A stretch of DNA of 64,000 nt from Microcebus murinus. Lineage: Eukaryota > Chordata > Mammalia > Primates > Cheirogaleidae. A program made the position numbers and the translations under genes. The notes beneath the pieces were generated by a model. The model did no database searches, had not been told where the DNA came from, and was given only the letters and a program-made list of their open reading frames with translations. Shown here in pieces: positions 26,085-40,479 of the stretch. Every line of letters begins with the position of its first letter. Within the stretch, counting starts at the first letter, position 1. The stretch covers positions 81,351,001 to 81,415,000 of the forward strand of contig NC_134106.1 in assembly GCF_040939455.1 (NCBI RefSeq), in the 5' to 3' direction.

Positions 26085-26138
26085 AATGAAAATATTTATA
26101 TAAATGAAAATATTTATATAAATGAAAATATTTATATA
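26085..26138. repeat. 18-bp tandem repeat, three copies
   Basis: Three identical copies of AATGAAAATATTTATATA within the SLC9A2 3' UTR. Confidence 0.95.
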
Positions 26139-26552
26139 AAAATATATTTCTTCTGAAGACAAAACTGTCGTATATATTATAAAAATATGATTAAGAGATA
26201 TGATATATATTTTTGAGAATGCCAAGAGTCAATTTTTAGAATACTTACGGTTTGTGACATCTGAAAAGGCGGAAATTGAAAATGACCTTAAAAAATAAAT
26301 TTCCTGATTTCTCCAGGTTTCCTATATTAATAACTATTATAAGGAGTTTAACTTTCTGGAACTGAAGGAGAAAACATGAAAGTTTCTATATCACTTCTTG
26401 TTAAGCAGGTAGACCAAATTCAGCTTTCAGTCATTAAAAGTCACAAAAAGAATTTGGATGACGGTGTATAAATTTCTGAAAAGCAACACCTAAGTCACTT
26501 GATCTTAATTATTATCAGTTTAAATTTTTCCTTATTTGTTGAATGAAAAGGC

Positions 26553-26558
26553 AATAAA
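26553..26558 (+). terminator. SLC9A2: Candidate SLC9A2 poly(A) signal AATAAA
   Basis: A canonical hexamer 2.1 kb after the stop codon, followed about 20-50 nt later by T-rich sequence. It is one of several candidates, and usage is unknown. Confidence 0.35.
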
Positions 26559-27212
26559 AATAAATTTGACTTCGTTTAGCTTTTCTCTATACTTTCTTCT
26601 TTTTGTAATTATTAAGTTCTAGTTACCATAGAAAGAGTATGAAGGTGAAACTCTTATAACTAAAGTACCATAAAAATCTAAATTTCTGTAGTACGGAGAT
26701 CCACGGCCCTTTGTAAATGACTCCCCTTGTTCAAACGTTTGACCCAACCAGAGATCCAACGTGGCTGAGAATTTTGATAGGTCTTCAGTGTTGGTTGTAA
26801 CAAAACTTAATTCAAACTACCTGTAAGTAAAAAGTCAGAGTTTATTGGTTGCTTTATATATAATGCTAAGGGCCGACCATTGCAGACAGTTATGCCAGTT
26901 AGCAAACTAGAAATTGGCCTCAAAGTCTAATACTTTCAAAAGTATGTGTTTTGTGTGTATGCCCCCGAAATGTCTGTGATGAACTTGCAGCTTTTGCTAA
27001 GCTTTGCAGTGGGGGTGTAGGGTTTTACCTGGGGAGTGGGGGTGTGATTTATATAAAAAGCATAAACACTTGGTGTATGTCTCAGCACATTTTGAATTTG
27101 TCGCCCTGCCTGAATCATGTTTATGTTAAAACTGCCATTTCGTAAATCAACTATGAAAACTGTAATATTTTTGTTTGTTCAAAGTGCACACTGGACTTTA
27201 TTCTTAAGAGTG

Positions 27213-27218
27213 ATTAAA
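27213..27218 (+). terminator. SLC9A2: Candidate SLC9A2 poly(A) signal ATTAAA
   Basis: The common variant hexamer 2.76 kb after the stop, followed by a T-rich, G/T-containing stretch (ACTTTGTCC). It is the candidate closest to the remembered human transcript length. Confidence 0.35.
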
Positions 27219-28804
27219 GCGATTACTTTGTCCAGAGGAAGTAGCTATTGGAATTATCTGCTGAGGCCTGAACACCCCGGGCTGATTTCTTCATCCACCT
27301 AAACAAGAAAGCTTGTGACTCAGAACAGACTGTGATCTGGAGTTTTGTTTCTCTTTTGTTCACTTTTAGAGCAAAGTGTGTAGCTCTTTGCTACTTTATA
27401 TCCTACTTTTTATTAGCCAGGCCCTTTCTTCAATCCCCTTCTAAGGAAAGCAGAAGACCCATTTGGGTAACGGCTGTGTGGCACCAACCATGGCTCTTTG
27501 TCCCTGACAGATGACAATTTCCTTCTGGATTCCTCTGATATCCTGTTCGCCATACCTAGCTGACTTCCTCAGACGGGGTCAGCCGCCACAGGGACGTGCA
27601 GGTGAAACACATCCAGGGGAGTTTCCGAGGTTTTTAATGTTGTGCTGGCACATCATTTTTTGATCCCTTTTGTTTTCTAATTTTCTGCAATTTTTCAGAT
27701 AAAATTCTATTTTTACTACCTCTAAGTATAGCCAATGAATTGTGAGTCTGCTCTCTTAACTGTATGGTCCGGGAATGAGTTTTTCTAGGTGTAGAGTTAA
27801 CCTATCTCCTGTAAATGGATTATTATTACATTTTCAATCTACACAGCATATGGATTATTTTGAATGGTTCAGAATCTACTTGAAGACCTTTCAGTATGTC
27901 TCAAAGGTTTTATGGGAATCTCTTCTCCTCCTACTGTAGGATGCAGAAATGCCGCTCCATGTCCCAGTACACAGAATGCCAGAGAGCAGTGATGATTTTT
28001 CTGATTTTCACTTCTGTAACAAAATATCTTGAATTAAAAATACAAATATTTTTCTCCTTTTTTATTTCATTGGCTTCTTGAATTGTAAGTGTGACTGGTA
28101 ACTAAATTTCTAATTTAAATGAGGCTATTTGCATCCAGTTAGGGTAACTCTGTTTGCTACGCAAATTTTATATATATACATACCAACAAAGCAAATTTTT
28201 CCTTGTTTCTATGAAAAGTCTTACAAAAGTTTAAATACTAAATCACACATAAATAATCACTTATGGAGAAAATGGTATATTACATGAAAACAGAATGGTC
28301 CCAGACATCCCAAATTTTGTATTTATATATCAAAGTACTCATTTGTACTAAATGGGATTACGATAGCTCGAATTCTTGAAAGGTAAAAATTTTAAGAGTA
28401 TTAAAAATTTCAATTCTATTAGTTTCAAATACATATATCACAAACTGGGCAAACTCTGTTACTGAGTAACAGAACTTGATCAGAGGAATTACATTTTAAT
28501 TGGTTCATTAATTTTCTATATGTAAATAGACCCTTACAAAGGGTTCAAAAATAATGTATGCTCTGAAATAGTAAATATTGCCTTCCCAAGCCAACACAAA
28601 CAAAAAAAATTAATGCCAATCATTGTCTTACCAAATGATTTTTAAAGATTATGCAGAGCTATGTATCAACACATCAAATTGTAGACTTTCACCAATACAT
28701 AGTTTGCACGTGATTAATAAACATTTACTATATTTGCTACCATAATTGCTTCTTACTGGTTGGCCATCTAGTTTAAGTCTTTTCCTTTAGCTAGAAAGTT
28801 ATTT

Positions 28805-29138
28805 ATTTTTTTTTTTTTTGAGACAGAGTCTCGCTTTGTTGCACAGGCTAGAGTGAGTGCCGTGGCATCAGCCTAGCTCACAGCAACCTCAAACTCCTGG
28901 GCTCGAGTGATCCTTCTGCCTCAGCCTCCCGAGTAGCTGGGACTACAGGCATGCGCCACCACGCCCGGCTAATTTTTTATATATATATATTAGTTGGCCA
29001 ATTAATTTCTTTCTATTTATAGTAGAGACGGGGTCTTGCTCTTGCTCAGGCTGGTTTCGAACTCCTGACCTCGAGCAATCCGCCCGCCTCGGCCTCCCAG
29101 AGTGCTAGGATTACAGGCTTGAGCCACCGCGCCCGGCC
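28805..29138 (-). mobile_element. Alu, full length, lemur-type, antisense
   Basis: Reverse Alu from GAGACAGAGTCTCGC to GCGCCCGGCC. It has the TTAGTTGGCCAATTA linker and is flanked by a perfect target-site duplication CTAGAAAGTTATTT at 28791 and 29138. The perfect duplication and intact CpGs point to a younger insertion. Confidence 0.95.
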
Positions 29139-29400
29139 TAGAAAGTTATTTTGAATGGCAGTTACAACATGGTATATGTCCAGTGTGTTGTATTGATTCA
29201 GAAGAGATGGCATGGGAAGGCACTTTGAAGGTGACCCAGAGAAAATGTTCACCTTGTCAGAGACTGGCCCTGCCAGAAAGATTGTCATGCCTAGACCTGT
29301 GCGTCAGCCACATGGAACAGACTTCTTAAGGCAAACGCATACCTGGTCGTGTGCACACAGATCCACAAAAGCCACGCCCTGTAGTTAGCAACAGAGCACC

Positions 29401-29420
29401 TTTATTACATTAAGTTTATT
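29401..29420 (-). terminator. MFSD9: Paired AATAAA signals, distal MFSD9 poly(A) candidate
   Basis: Two AATAAA hexamers on the minus strand (29415-29420, then 29401-29406). They are followed in transcript direction by TTTTGTGGATCTGTGTG, a strong GU-rich downstream element. If used by MFSD9 the 3' UTR would be about 4.9 kb and include the Tigger-like element. The site lies about 260 bp before an antisense Alu. Confidence 0.4.
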
Positions 29421-30034
29421 TAGGATATTCCATGTGGTTTCAGTTTCACTAAACAAACTCTGGATAGGTTTAGGTAAACTATCACACCAAAAGTAATTCT
29501 CAGTCTGGATAAGAGCCTGAGTGTCAACTATTTAAAATAGAGATTCTTTGATAAGCCTGAAGAAAAGTTATCTCCTATCTGTGTCATAAATTACAATCAA
29601 CAGGGATTTTAACTTTTTTTCCTCTGCAGTATGTTTTGGAAAAGGGTAGTTTAAATCAAGACTGGTCAAAATACAATTATTTGTTCAAATAAGATCCTTA
29701 TAGTTCATTGTTATGCTATGTAAGTTCTAAGTAGTAATTAACACTCCTTCCTTAATGTTTATAATTATCTCCTCCCCTCAAGGAACAACAAAAGCTGTTT
29801 TAAAGTCTCTTTTCAAAATAAGAATCAGCACTATTTCTTACAATGTACTGAATTCAGAAAACAGAAGTTTTGTTTTTATTGTTTTAATAGAGAGCTATTT
29901 ATATAATGGTGAGTTTAGCTGATCTGTTTGGGGGGAAAAAAGAGGTCTAAAGTAAAAAATGTTTTAAAAGATGTTAACGTTTGTGTATCTGCCTAATTAG
30001 AAATAAGTCCTATTGTGATATTATCTTAAAATTA

Positions 30035-30438
30035 CAGTTGACCCTTGAACACAGGGTTTGAATTCCATGGGTCCACTTGTGCTTATCTGCCTCTGCCTCC
30101 CCTGAGACAGCAAGACCAACCCCTCCTCCTCCTCAGCCTACTCAACATTAAGATGAACAGGATGAAGACTTTTATGACAATCCACTTCCACTTAATAGTC
30201 AAAATATTTTTTCTTTCTTATGATTTGAACATTTTTTTCTCTAGCCTACATTATAAGGATGTATTAATAGTAATACACGTAACACACAATATCTCTATCG
30301 ACCATTCATGTATTAGTGAGGCTTCTGGTCAGTAGTAGGCTATTGATAGTTAAACTTTGGGGTCATCAAGAGTTACACTTGGACTTTCAACTGTGTGAGG
30401 GGTTGGTATCCCTAAGCTCCACATTCTTCAAGGGTCTA
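30035..30438 (+). mobile_element. Tigger3-like DNA transposon fossil
   Basis: Starts CAGTTGACCCTTGAACA and ends TTCTTCAAGGGTCTAC, an inverted terminal pair typical of Tigger3-type elements. It is about 400 bp and non-coding. It would lie within the long MFSD9 3' UTR if the distal poly(A) site were used. Confidence 0.75.
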
Positions 30439-31380
30439 CCTACTGGCTATCAATACTGAATAAATTTCAGGTTATGTATATATTTGATATTAACGGTTTT
30501 AAAAAGCCAAAGGCTATTTTACCATGAAGATGTATTTCTAGCATACTGGAGATGCAGAATTGAAATAGCAGTATACAACAATGACTTCTAAAAATACAAT
30601 TTATTAGAATAAATAATAGTACTTTATCACAATTACAAGGGATTTTATTATTGAAGAAAATTATCGTGACTGGCAAGTTCTTCAGTAAAAAAAAAAAAAA
30701 ACACAATAATTTAGGGCTGAAAAAAAGTTTTTTTTTACTCTATCATGCTGTTCCAAGAGCTGCATTGTGCCTCATCCTGGCTAGGTCAGTGTTAACCCTA
30801 TTTCAACTTCTGAAAGGCTAAAGCGAAGTTAGCTTTTCGTGGGGAAGAGGGTGTACAGAATCACCCTCAAGGCTTTTACTGCCATCCTGATAGATTGCTA
30901 AACATCTTATAGAAGTGTTTTCAGGAAAAGACCCCAAACAACTCCTTGAAACATCTTTCTCAATGTTCCACGCTCACCACCTGCCTTACCTAAGCTCCAC
31001 TGGAGCTCTGCCCAGACCAGACACCTGGGCTAACTCGCAGTCCCTCCTGCAATCACCCCAAAGGCCACAACCTCCACCTGCTTCCCCCATCCTAGCACCC
31101 ACCTCTCCCTCAGGGGCCGCCTGAATTACTGCCCCAAGCCCAGACTGCTCCTCTCGGCCTCCAGCTAATCCTCCTTGCTGTAGCCAAAGGGATCTTTCCA
31201 CAATGTGAATGCCCTCAGGGCACTTCCCAGCAGGAATTCTTCAGCTCTGCCCCCTCATCTGTCAATAAAAATCTCAACCTCTGAGCATGGCAGGTGAGTC
31301 CCTCCTTGCTTGAATCGAGTGATTCTGAAATCCAGGTGTGCACAGACACCCAGGGACTTCAGGTTCTGGTTCCTGTGGCC

Positions 31381-31582
31381 GTGGTCTAATAAGGCAAGGG
31401 TCCCAACTTATGGTGAGTTGTATAACTATTTCATTATATATTATAATGTAATAATGATAAAGTGCACAATAAATGTAATGCACTCGAATCATTCCGAAAC
31501 AATCCCCGCCCCCCATCTGTGGAAAAATTGTCTTCCATGAAAACGGTCCCTGGTGCCAATAATGTTGGGACCACTGGTCGAA
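31381..31582. mobile_element. hAT/MER1-like fossil
   Basis: It contains GTGCACAATAAATGTAATGC and AAAATTGTCTTCCATGAAAA and ends TTGGGACCACTGG. This is the usual order at one end of MER1-group elements. Confidence 0.6.
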
Positions 31583-33570
31583 GCCATGCAGCCAGGCTAG
31601 AGCATCAGTGATTCTAGCCCCTTCTGCTGGCTCCAGGTATAACCCTTGCAGACTTCACTCCCTTCATGAGCCTAGGTTTAGAGCCTGCACTTCTGTTGGC
31701 AGGCACACCTTTGCTTCCTTTCTGACTTCTACTCAGCCCTCTAGACATGAGGGCAGAGGTACACATTCCACCCTGTGGGAAAAGCTGTCCTCTGGAAGCC
31801 CAAGCCCTGAGACCAGCTCCACGGCACAGCTATGGCTAGCTAGTGTTGGAAAGGGTGCCGTTTCCTTCAACATTTCAGGCAAGTTCAATACTTGTAAAAT
31901 AAGATTCCACACAATATTAAGTTGAACCATGTGAAGATATTTTAGACTTACAAAAATAGCAATTCCATGTGGCTCAACCTGACAACTTTGAAAAGGATTA
32001 CAAAAAAATTACTCCAGAGAATTTTAAAAACAAAACAACATAAATGTGAATTGTGCCTTTCCCTGAGATTCTGCTCCATAAATGATACAAATACTACCCA
32101 TTAGACTACAGGTTTTCAAACTACTGTGCAAACAAATCAGCTAGGTCCTGTTAAAATGGTCCCCAGTAGGTCTGACCTGGGGCTGGGGGTCTGCCTATCC
32201 AGCAAGCGCCCAGGTGAGGCGGCCGCTGCTGGTCTCCAGATCACACTGGTAACACCACGACGTCAGACGGTGTAAGAGAAACCACAAGAAAATATTCACC
32301 TAAAAACAATCACATGAATAAAACACCAAAATCACTAGTGGAGAATAACAAAAATGTTTCTATACGCTATATTCTACGATTCATCTTAGGTTTTCGGTAT
32401 TTTCATGTGTCTAATTATAAACCTCATTAAGTTTATGTGCTTAACTTCAAAAATAGAGGGCTATGATTTTAAAGTAAAACCACAGCTATATCCAAGAGTT
32501 TTCAGAAACTTGCCTGTTTCTCAGAGTGAAGAAAGGACAATCTCTGGAGAAACTCTTCCGAAATTCTACTTCATTACATACACCCTTGCCTATTTACTGC
32601 CTTTTGAGTCTAATCTCCATGACATTTAGTATGCTCCTTCTGGGCAAGACCATTTTATGTAATATTTTGATCTCCTCAAAAGCATTTAGTGCTGGTGTAA
32701 AAGTTCATAATTGTAGCACCTAATACAAAGTTCATTATTTTTCTTGTAGCAACACAGGAAAAAGGACAATCTTAAAACTAAAGCATACTTCCAATTAATT
32801 ATCATAAAAATTTGGGTTTACCCCACACACAACTATGGAAATGTTTTCTGCTTTACAAACAATATCAAAGTTATGGCAAATTACTGTAGTGTATTAAAAT
32901 GTCATTTATAATTATACGTGTGTTAGGCTGAAAACAGGCATAACCTCCTAGTGGACTAATTAAGAAAAATAAAAGGAATGTGAACTTGGGAAGTTTGTGA
33001 AGAAAAGAGGACCCTCTAAATAACTTTTACTAATGCTCAACGTGATCCTATGGTTGGCATGCCTGGCCCATACCCTCTGAGAGCTCCAGCTAACCCTCAC
33101 AGCAGCTTAGGGAAGGCCTAGGAAAAGGATCGTCAAAACATTTCCCTGTAGATGAAAACAGTTCTCCTCTTTTCAGATGTGAAATGAAAATGAAATAAAG
33201 GAAACGACTCTTACCACAAGACACGGTACAATCAAGTTGTCTGATCTGGCACACCAGCTGTGCCTTACTCCGTATAAATTGTTCATCCTAAAAGCATTCC
33301 TGGGTTTGGGCTTCAAGCCCCAGGTTGTCAGCACCAGAATGATAGAACAAAACTGGAACGCAGGCTTCTGGGAACAGAGCGATGGCCATGCCTGACGTCC
33401 AGGTGTGTTGAGTTCGTCCCTGAACAAGCTCAGCCCTCAGAGGCAGGGAACACAGGGGACAGGCCCCAGGAACCCCCTTCCCCTGTTACACAGCACAACT
33501 GCTGAGAGCTGGGAAAAGTGTAACACATTGTGATTACAAGCACAATTTCAGCAGTCCACATTTAGTTAGC

Positions 33571-34278
33571 TGCACAAAAACAGCCATGCCTCTGGCTTTT
33601 ATTCAAAAATCAGTATTATCTCAGTGTGATCCTTTTTCAACCTCCATAGAGATCACAAGTGGTGCTCACTGACCACCTGCAGATTTCTGGGCCCCAGCCA
33701 GGCCCCCTGAATCAGTCTCTGGGGGTGAGGTCAGCATCTAATTTTTAACCAGCTTTGAGAAAGTGGCAGGCTGGCTTTAATGAAGCAGATTCTTCAATCT
33801 CTAGGATTTTGATGGCAGAAAACTTCCTTTTAGCATATGAAACTTAACTCGAAACTCATGTTGCAGCTGATCAGCATTTCACTAACATGTTACCCTATTT
33901 TTAATAGGGAAATGCTTTGTGGTTTCTTCTAGTCTTCCACGTATCACGTTCTGTTATTCTACCACCATTTGCCTATCTTGTAGCCGGCAGCTTTTTTTCC
34001 CTTGAAAACTTTAGTTTCATTGGGATGGGCGGGAAGAGGAGACTTCAGGTAAAGCTTCGCTCCAATCTCCACCTCCCCACGTGCTGTGGTGACTCCTGAT
34101 CACCCGCAGGCCTAACTGCGTAAAGCGGAGGGCCCACCTGGAAGCCCAGGGACAGGGCACACCCACCTGGAAATAAGTTTCCCTCCCACGGTCCACCCTG
34201 TCCAAAGCGCCCTTTCGCATTCTAACCTCTGTCCCTGATGCAACCACCTCAAATCTTGTGCTGCCCTCCGAATCCGCT
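33571..34278 (-). other. MFSD9: MFSD9 3' UTR (proximal form)
   Basis: Sequence from the TAG stop to a proximal AATAAA (minus strand, 33598-33603) with a GT-rich element downstream, giving a 3' UTR near 700 nt. Part of it (about 33625-33800) resembles a MER5-type DNA transposon remnant. A longer form ending near 29.4 kb is also possible. Confidence 0.5.
33598..33603 (-). terminator. MFSD9: MFSD9 proximal poly(A) signal AATAAA
   Basis: TTTATT on the plus strand reads AATAAA on the transcript strand, about 680 nt after the stop. Downstream in the transcript is the U/GU-rich GGCTGTTTTTGTG. It is a good match to a cleavage site, with usage unverified. Confidence 0.5.
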
Positions 34279-35097
<819 letters not shown>

Positions 35098-36269
35098 TTA
35101 CTGAATTCAGACAGTGCCTCCTCAGGGAAGAGGCAATTACTTGCATTAGGTTACACATCTATATTTTTGTACTAGATTTACTAGTCTGTAGTTTTAAATC
35201 CAGTTTTTCACCATTCCCACAGCTCCATTTTGACATCAGGATTCTGGCAAAAGGCAATTTACCTTTAAACAAGAACATCAAAACTATACCTACAAAATAT
35301 TCTGTTTTCTCCCCAGCTCAAGAGCCTATGATGGTTTCCTATAACCCATCATTTCATATGTAAATTGTTATAAATTTAAATTCTCCCCTTCATTAACTAA
35401 TTCTCTATCAATCACCTGCTCATCTATCTGTCCATCTAACCATCCGAACATCCAATATTCATGAGTGCTTCTTAAGCTAAACACCGGGAATATATTAACC
35501 AACCAGACAAAACCTATGAAATCCTTGTACTCAAGGAACTAAAACCTAAAGGGGGGTTCGGATAAGTAAACAGGCAACTAAATGACAACAAAAGGGCCGT
35601 TCTGGGGAGGCACAGGCTGCTATGTGCAGCAACAGCCAACCTTGGCTTGGGGGCTGGGCAGGGACAACCTGTCAAACTGTCCCTAACAAGCACCTGCTCG
35701 GATCCTCCCCGAGTCAGTTGTGCTTCTGCAGGTCATAATTGCAAAATCTCAGGGGAAGCCATTTTCGTAGATCATGACACACAACCTTACACAGCAGATA
35801 TGACTGCCACTCAGATAATAATACTTCAGCTCTCATGACAGCACGTTCTTGCCTGCTGTTTTATTTATCCCATGTCATCCAAGTAGAATGATCCCTTCCA
35901 ATCAATGTCCAAAAATGTTCTTAAAACTGAATTCAAACTTGCCATTCTAGGACATCCTTCCAAACTCCCTATTGGTTTTTCATTCCTTCAGCACTTAAAG
36001 TTCAACTCAGACCAGTGGCTTTTCAGTGATGCTTCATGTTGTTTTCAGTTCTGTCACTTGTGTTTGTAGTTTTTCCAAAGCATAGTGTATGTGCTTTAGC
36101 CGTGGACAAATTTATGACAGAAAACTAAATACATGAGAACACAGATATGGGCTTTTCATCTATTCATTTACTCATTCAATATTATGGAGCATCTGCTGTT
36201 ATATCTGGCCTACAAATCAGCAAAGTGAAAAGGCAACTGGGAAACAATCAGTAAAGTGAAAAGCAACCT

Positions 36270-36720
36270 ATGGAATGATTTACAAATCATATTATCTGAT
36301 AAAGGATCAATATCCAAAATATATAAGATACTCCTATAACTCAACAGCAAAAAAAAATAAACTGATTAAAAAATGGGCAAAAGATTTCAATAGATATTTC
36401 CCCAAAGAGTAGCCAACAGGTATGTAAAAAATTGCTCAACATCACTAATCATCAGGGAAATGCAAATCAAAACTACAATGAGAAATCACCTCATACTTGC
36501 TAGGGGAGCTGACACACACACACATACACACACACATATATACTGTGTATTTATATATATATCTGTGTGCATATGTGTGTGTATATTTATATATATGTGT
36601 GTGTGTGAGTATAAAACATAAGGAGATTAAGGAAGATATAGAGGAAAGGGAATCCCTGTACATTGCTGGGGGAATGTAAATAGGGAGGTTCCTCAAAATA
36701 AGTTTCATTTTCGGACAATG
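36270..36720 (+). mobile_element. L1 fragment, sense
   Basis: ORF2 3' landmarks: CAATATCCAAAATATATAAG, AAAAAATGGGCAAAAGA and GGGAAATGCAAATCAAAAC. It is split by the microsatellite at 36513-36608. Confidence 0.8.
36513..36608. repeat. CA/TA/TG alternating microsatellite, palindromic
   Basis: A CA-rich left arm, a TATA centre and a TG-rich right arm, together nearly self-complementary. It lies in an L1 fragment in MFSD9 intron 5. Confidence 0.9.
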
Positions 36721-36730
36721 AGTCTGCCTA

Positions 36731-37096
<366 letters not shown>

Positions 37097-37319
37097 CTAC
37101 TCCTGAAGGAGTTCTCATGTGTACTTTTCTGAACCTCTGAGACCTTGCAGGGTCCACCCCATCATAATGAAACTACTGGTCTAGCACCACTGTCCTAGCC
37201 AGTCACTTCATCTTTAGCAACCAAGCCCCTGAGCCCTTGCTTGCCCGTCTCCTGTCATAATGTCCCAGCTCCTCCAGACCTGTTATCCAACTGCAATTCC
37301 TGGTGGCTTCCACGGGGTG

Positions 37320-37570
37320 AGTTACCACTCTTTATTCATTCACTCACTGAACCATATTCACTGCATGCCTACTGTATGGCAAGCACAGATCTTGACACTG
37401 GGTATAAAGCAAGGAACAGAGGCAAAAAAAAAAAAATATATATATATATATAGATAGATAGATAAAGACAGGTATCACCACCCTCATAGAGCCTGCATTG
37501 TCACTGGGGGAACAGAGAGATTTATCAGAAGGTGATAAAGGCTATGGAGAGAAATAAAGCTGGGAAGAGG
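37320..37570 (+). repeat. L2-like LINE fossil with microsatellite
   Basis: Landmarks TATTCATTCACTCACTGAAC and GGTGATAAAGGCTATGGAGA flank an A/TA/GATA microsatellite at 37423-37464. Confidence 0.65.
37423..37464. repeat. A run, TA and GATA microsatellite
   Basis: A13, then TA units, then ATAG units. Confidence 0.95.
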
Positions 37571-38564
37571 ACTGTGAGCAGAAATCTGCTGGCACAGTCA
37601 TCCAACCAATACAAATGGATTTTCTGCCAGCAAGAGGCTTGTGAATTTGTTGACCAAACTGAAAACTGGGACATGACTCTTAATAACAGATTAAAGTGAG
37701 TAACAACTTTACACTCCTCATACTTCAGCAAATGTTTCATTCCTGTGCACCTGGATACCCATGTAAACAACACACTTGTAAACATGCTGACGGATTTCAC
37801 TACTTTGATCAATACATATTAGGAATTCAATGAATGTTGCTGGTGGGTCTGCTTGAATTACTCTTGACTTGTGATGTGACACATAGTTTTCAGTGATCTC
37901 CTGCAGGCAGTCTCGCCCTGCATAACACTGTACCACTGTGTACTTCAACACACTGGTCCTATTAGTCTATTCCCAGCTTGGCCTTAAAATTAGTGTGCGT
38001 GTCTGCCCAATAACCAGCCTCTTTGGAATCTCTTTCAGAATTAGGTAGATGGATTCTCTCTAGATAGTCCATTTCCTTAAATGTCAGGAAGGACTGAGCC
38101 AGAAGATGATTCCTAAAAGTCGTACAGGAATCCTGTGATTATTTTTGAAATTTTATCAATGTCAGGTTCACCTTACACACACAAGGGAAGAGAACTGTGG
38201 TAAGTGCACCTACGAACAACTCAGCCTAGGCTCCTCTTGTCTTTCAGAGGTTAGGGTGGTGGACAAAGAGGACAGGGGAAAACCAGGTGGCCAAGTCAGG
38301 TACTTCAACCTCAGGCACATTCATAGTCAGTGGCTCATTTTCAGGAAATAAGGATCTGAATCCACAACTGACTTTGTGCAGCAGAACCCTGGTGAAGCTC
38401 CCCAGGGTTCCCTTCTGTTCACAGAACACCAAACACTGTGGAGGTTACAGGGGCAAAAAAAATTTTTACATGCGGCTCTCCTTGTTCACAAAATTTGTGA
38501 TGTTCATGTAACAGGACTATCACTACTTAAACCAGGCTCATTTCATATTTAATAAAAACATTTT

Positions 38565-38899
<335 letters not shown>

Positions 38900-39871
38900 T
38901 GTTAATCCTCCCCATATATCTCTACCCATTTTGTAACAAACCTAGGTTCTTATTCATCCCCCTCATCTGTTTCTTTATAATTATGAACAGTACATACCAC
39001 TGAATGGTGGAGTGTATTATACTGTAGAAAGACATATTGCCAACCAAACCAAGAATAATAAATTTGATAGAAGGGGCACATGGAACATCTGTCAATTGGA
39101 TTTTGTGTGCGGTGGTGGATTTGTTAGGATAATTAACCACATTTAAGCAAATACCTACATAAAGCATTTTTTTTCCTCAGTCAACCAAAGAGCACAGTAT
39201 GAATTTTGGAGTGTAAACTCAATAGACTTTAAGAGTTCATATATATGCCACAGAAATGGTGTAAAAATCCATAATGAGTTGACCAGCTGTATGTTAAAAT
39301 GCCTTATTTTATGCTCTATTCATTTGGAGTGTTAGTTAAAAATGTCAGCTTCACTGAATATGGGCAGATGTCCAGTGCTGTAGACTTGTTGACCAGAGTA
39401 GAAAAGTCTGTTGGTGCTCTAATCGGCAAAACGTTTCAGTGAATGGACAAAATAAAATGTTAGAAATGGCCATGACCATTCTGGAGACAGAAAGCTTAGC
39501 CATGAGCTGGTACATCAGTGGTCAGAGATACAGAAGGCTACAGGAGAGCTAAAGAGGTAAATTTCAATTTGAAGTTGGGAAGCCCAATTATAAAACTATA
39601 AGCTCACCGAGGGAGGGAATGGAAACCACAGTGCTGGCCAAAGACATTTAACAAATTCCTACTGACACAATGCAGAGCCGCAGCAACAGGAAGGAGGCAG
39701 GTCCTGACATAGTAGCACAGTCGTTCACACTGACAGCCCTGAAAGCCTCTGGGCTCCAGCAAGTACAAGGTTCTTAGCTTTGTCAAGTAGACAGAGCACC
39801 CAGCCATGCTAATCACTCAATCAACAGCAGCTGCTGTGTCACAGTTATCGTTGTCATTGCTGCTGTCATTA

Positions 39872-40177
<306 letters not shown>

Positions 40178-40479
40178 CTACCATGCAAATACCCAAAACA
40201 GAGCGACCCAGTGGAAAATGTCAGAGGAGCTGGTTTAAGTTCCTCAGATGCTCAGTTCCGTTATGCCACTTGCCAGAGTCCACTATTTGCTCTGGTCCTC
40301 CACAGAGTGACTCGAAAAATACCACGTAGTTTTCTTTGTCCAAAGAAAAGCCTGATGATCTAGTACCTAAGAATGGCTGGAGAGACCAGGAAGCATAATT
40401 TACAAAGCCTTGGTTTTATCTTTCATTCTCATTACTTTATACAACTAAACTCCCCAGAAACCATGTTTGCTGTTTAGAA

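Larger units (their letters stand above)
24454..27240 (+). other. SLC9A2: SLC9A2 3' UTR (end estimated)
   Basis: Non-coding sequence after the stop, with few recognisable repeats, as expected for a retained 3' UTR. Candidate poly(A) signals on the plus strand are AATAAA at 25821, AATAAA at 26553 and ATTAAA at 27213. The end given here assumes the 27213 signal, because that gives about 2.8 kb, close to my recollection of the human UTR length. The true end cannot be decided from the sequence alone. Confidence 0.5.
27241..33570. other. Tail-to-tail intergenic interval SLC9A2-MFSD9
   Basis: About 6 kb between the two convergent genes, if the proximal MFSD9 poly(A) site is used. It contains an antisense Alu (28805-29138), a Tigger-like element (30035-30438), a hAT/MER1-like piece (31381-31582) and MER5-like remnants (about 32105-32260). 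The rest is unassigned. Small ORFs occur on both strands and none resembles a known protein. Confidence 0.7.
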
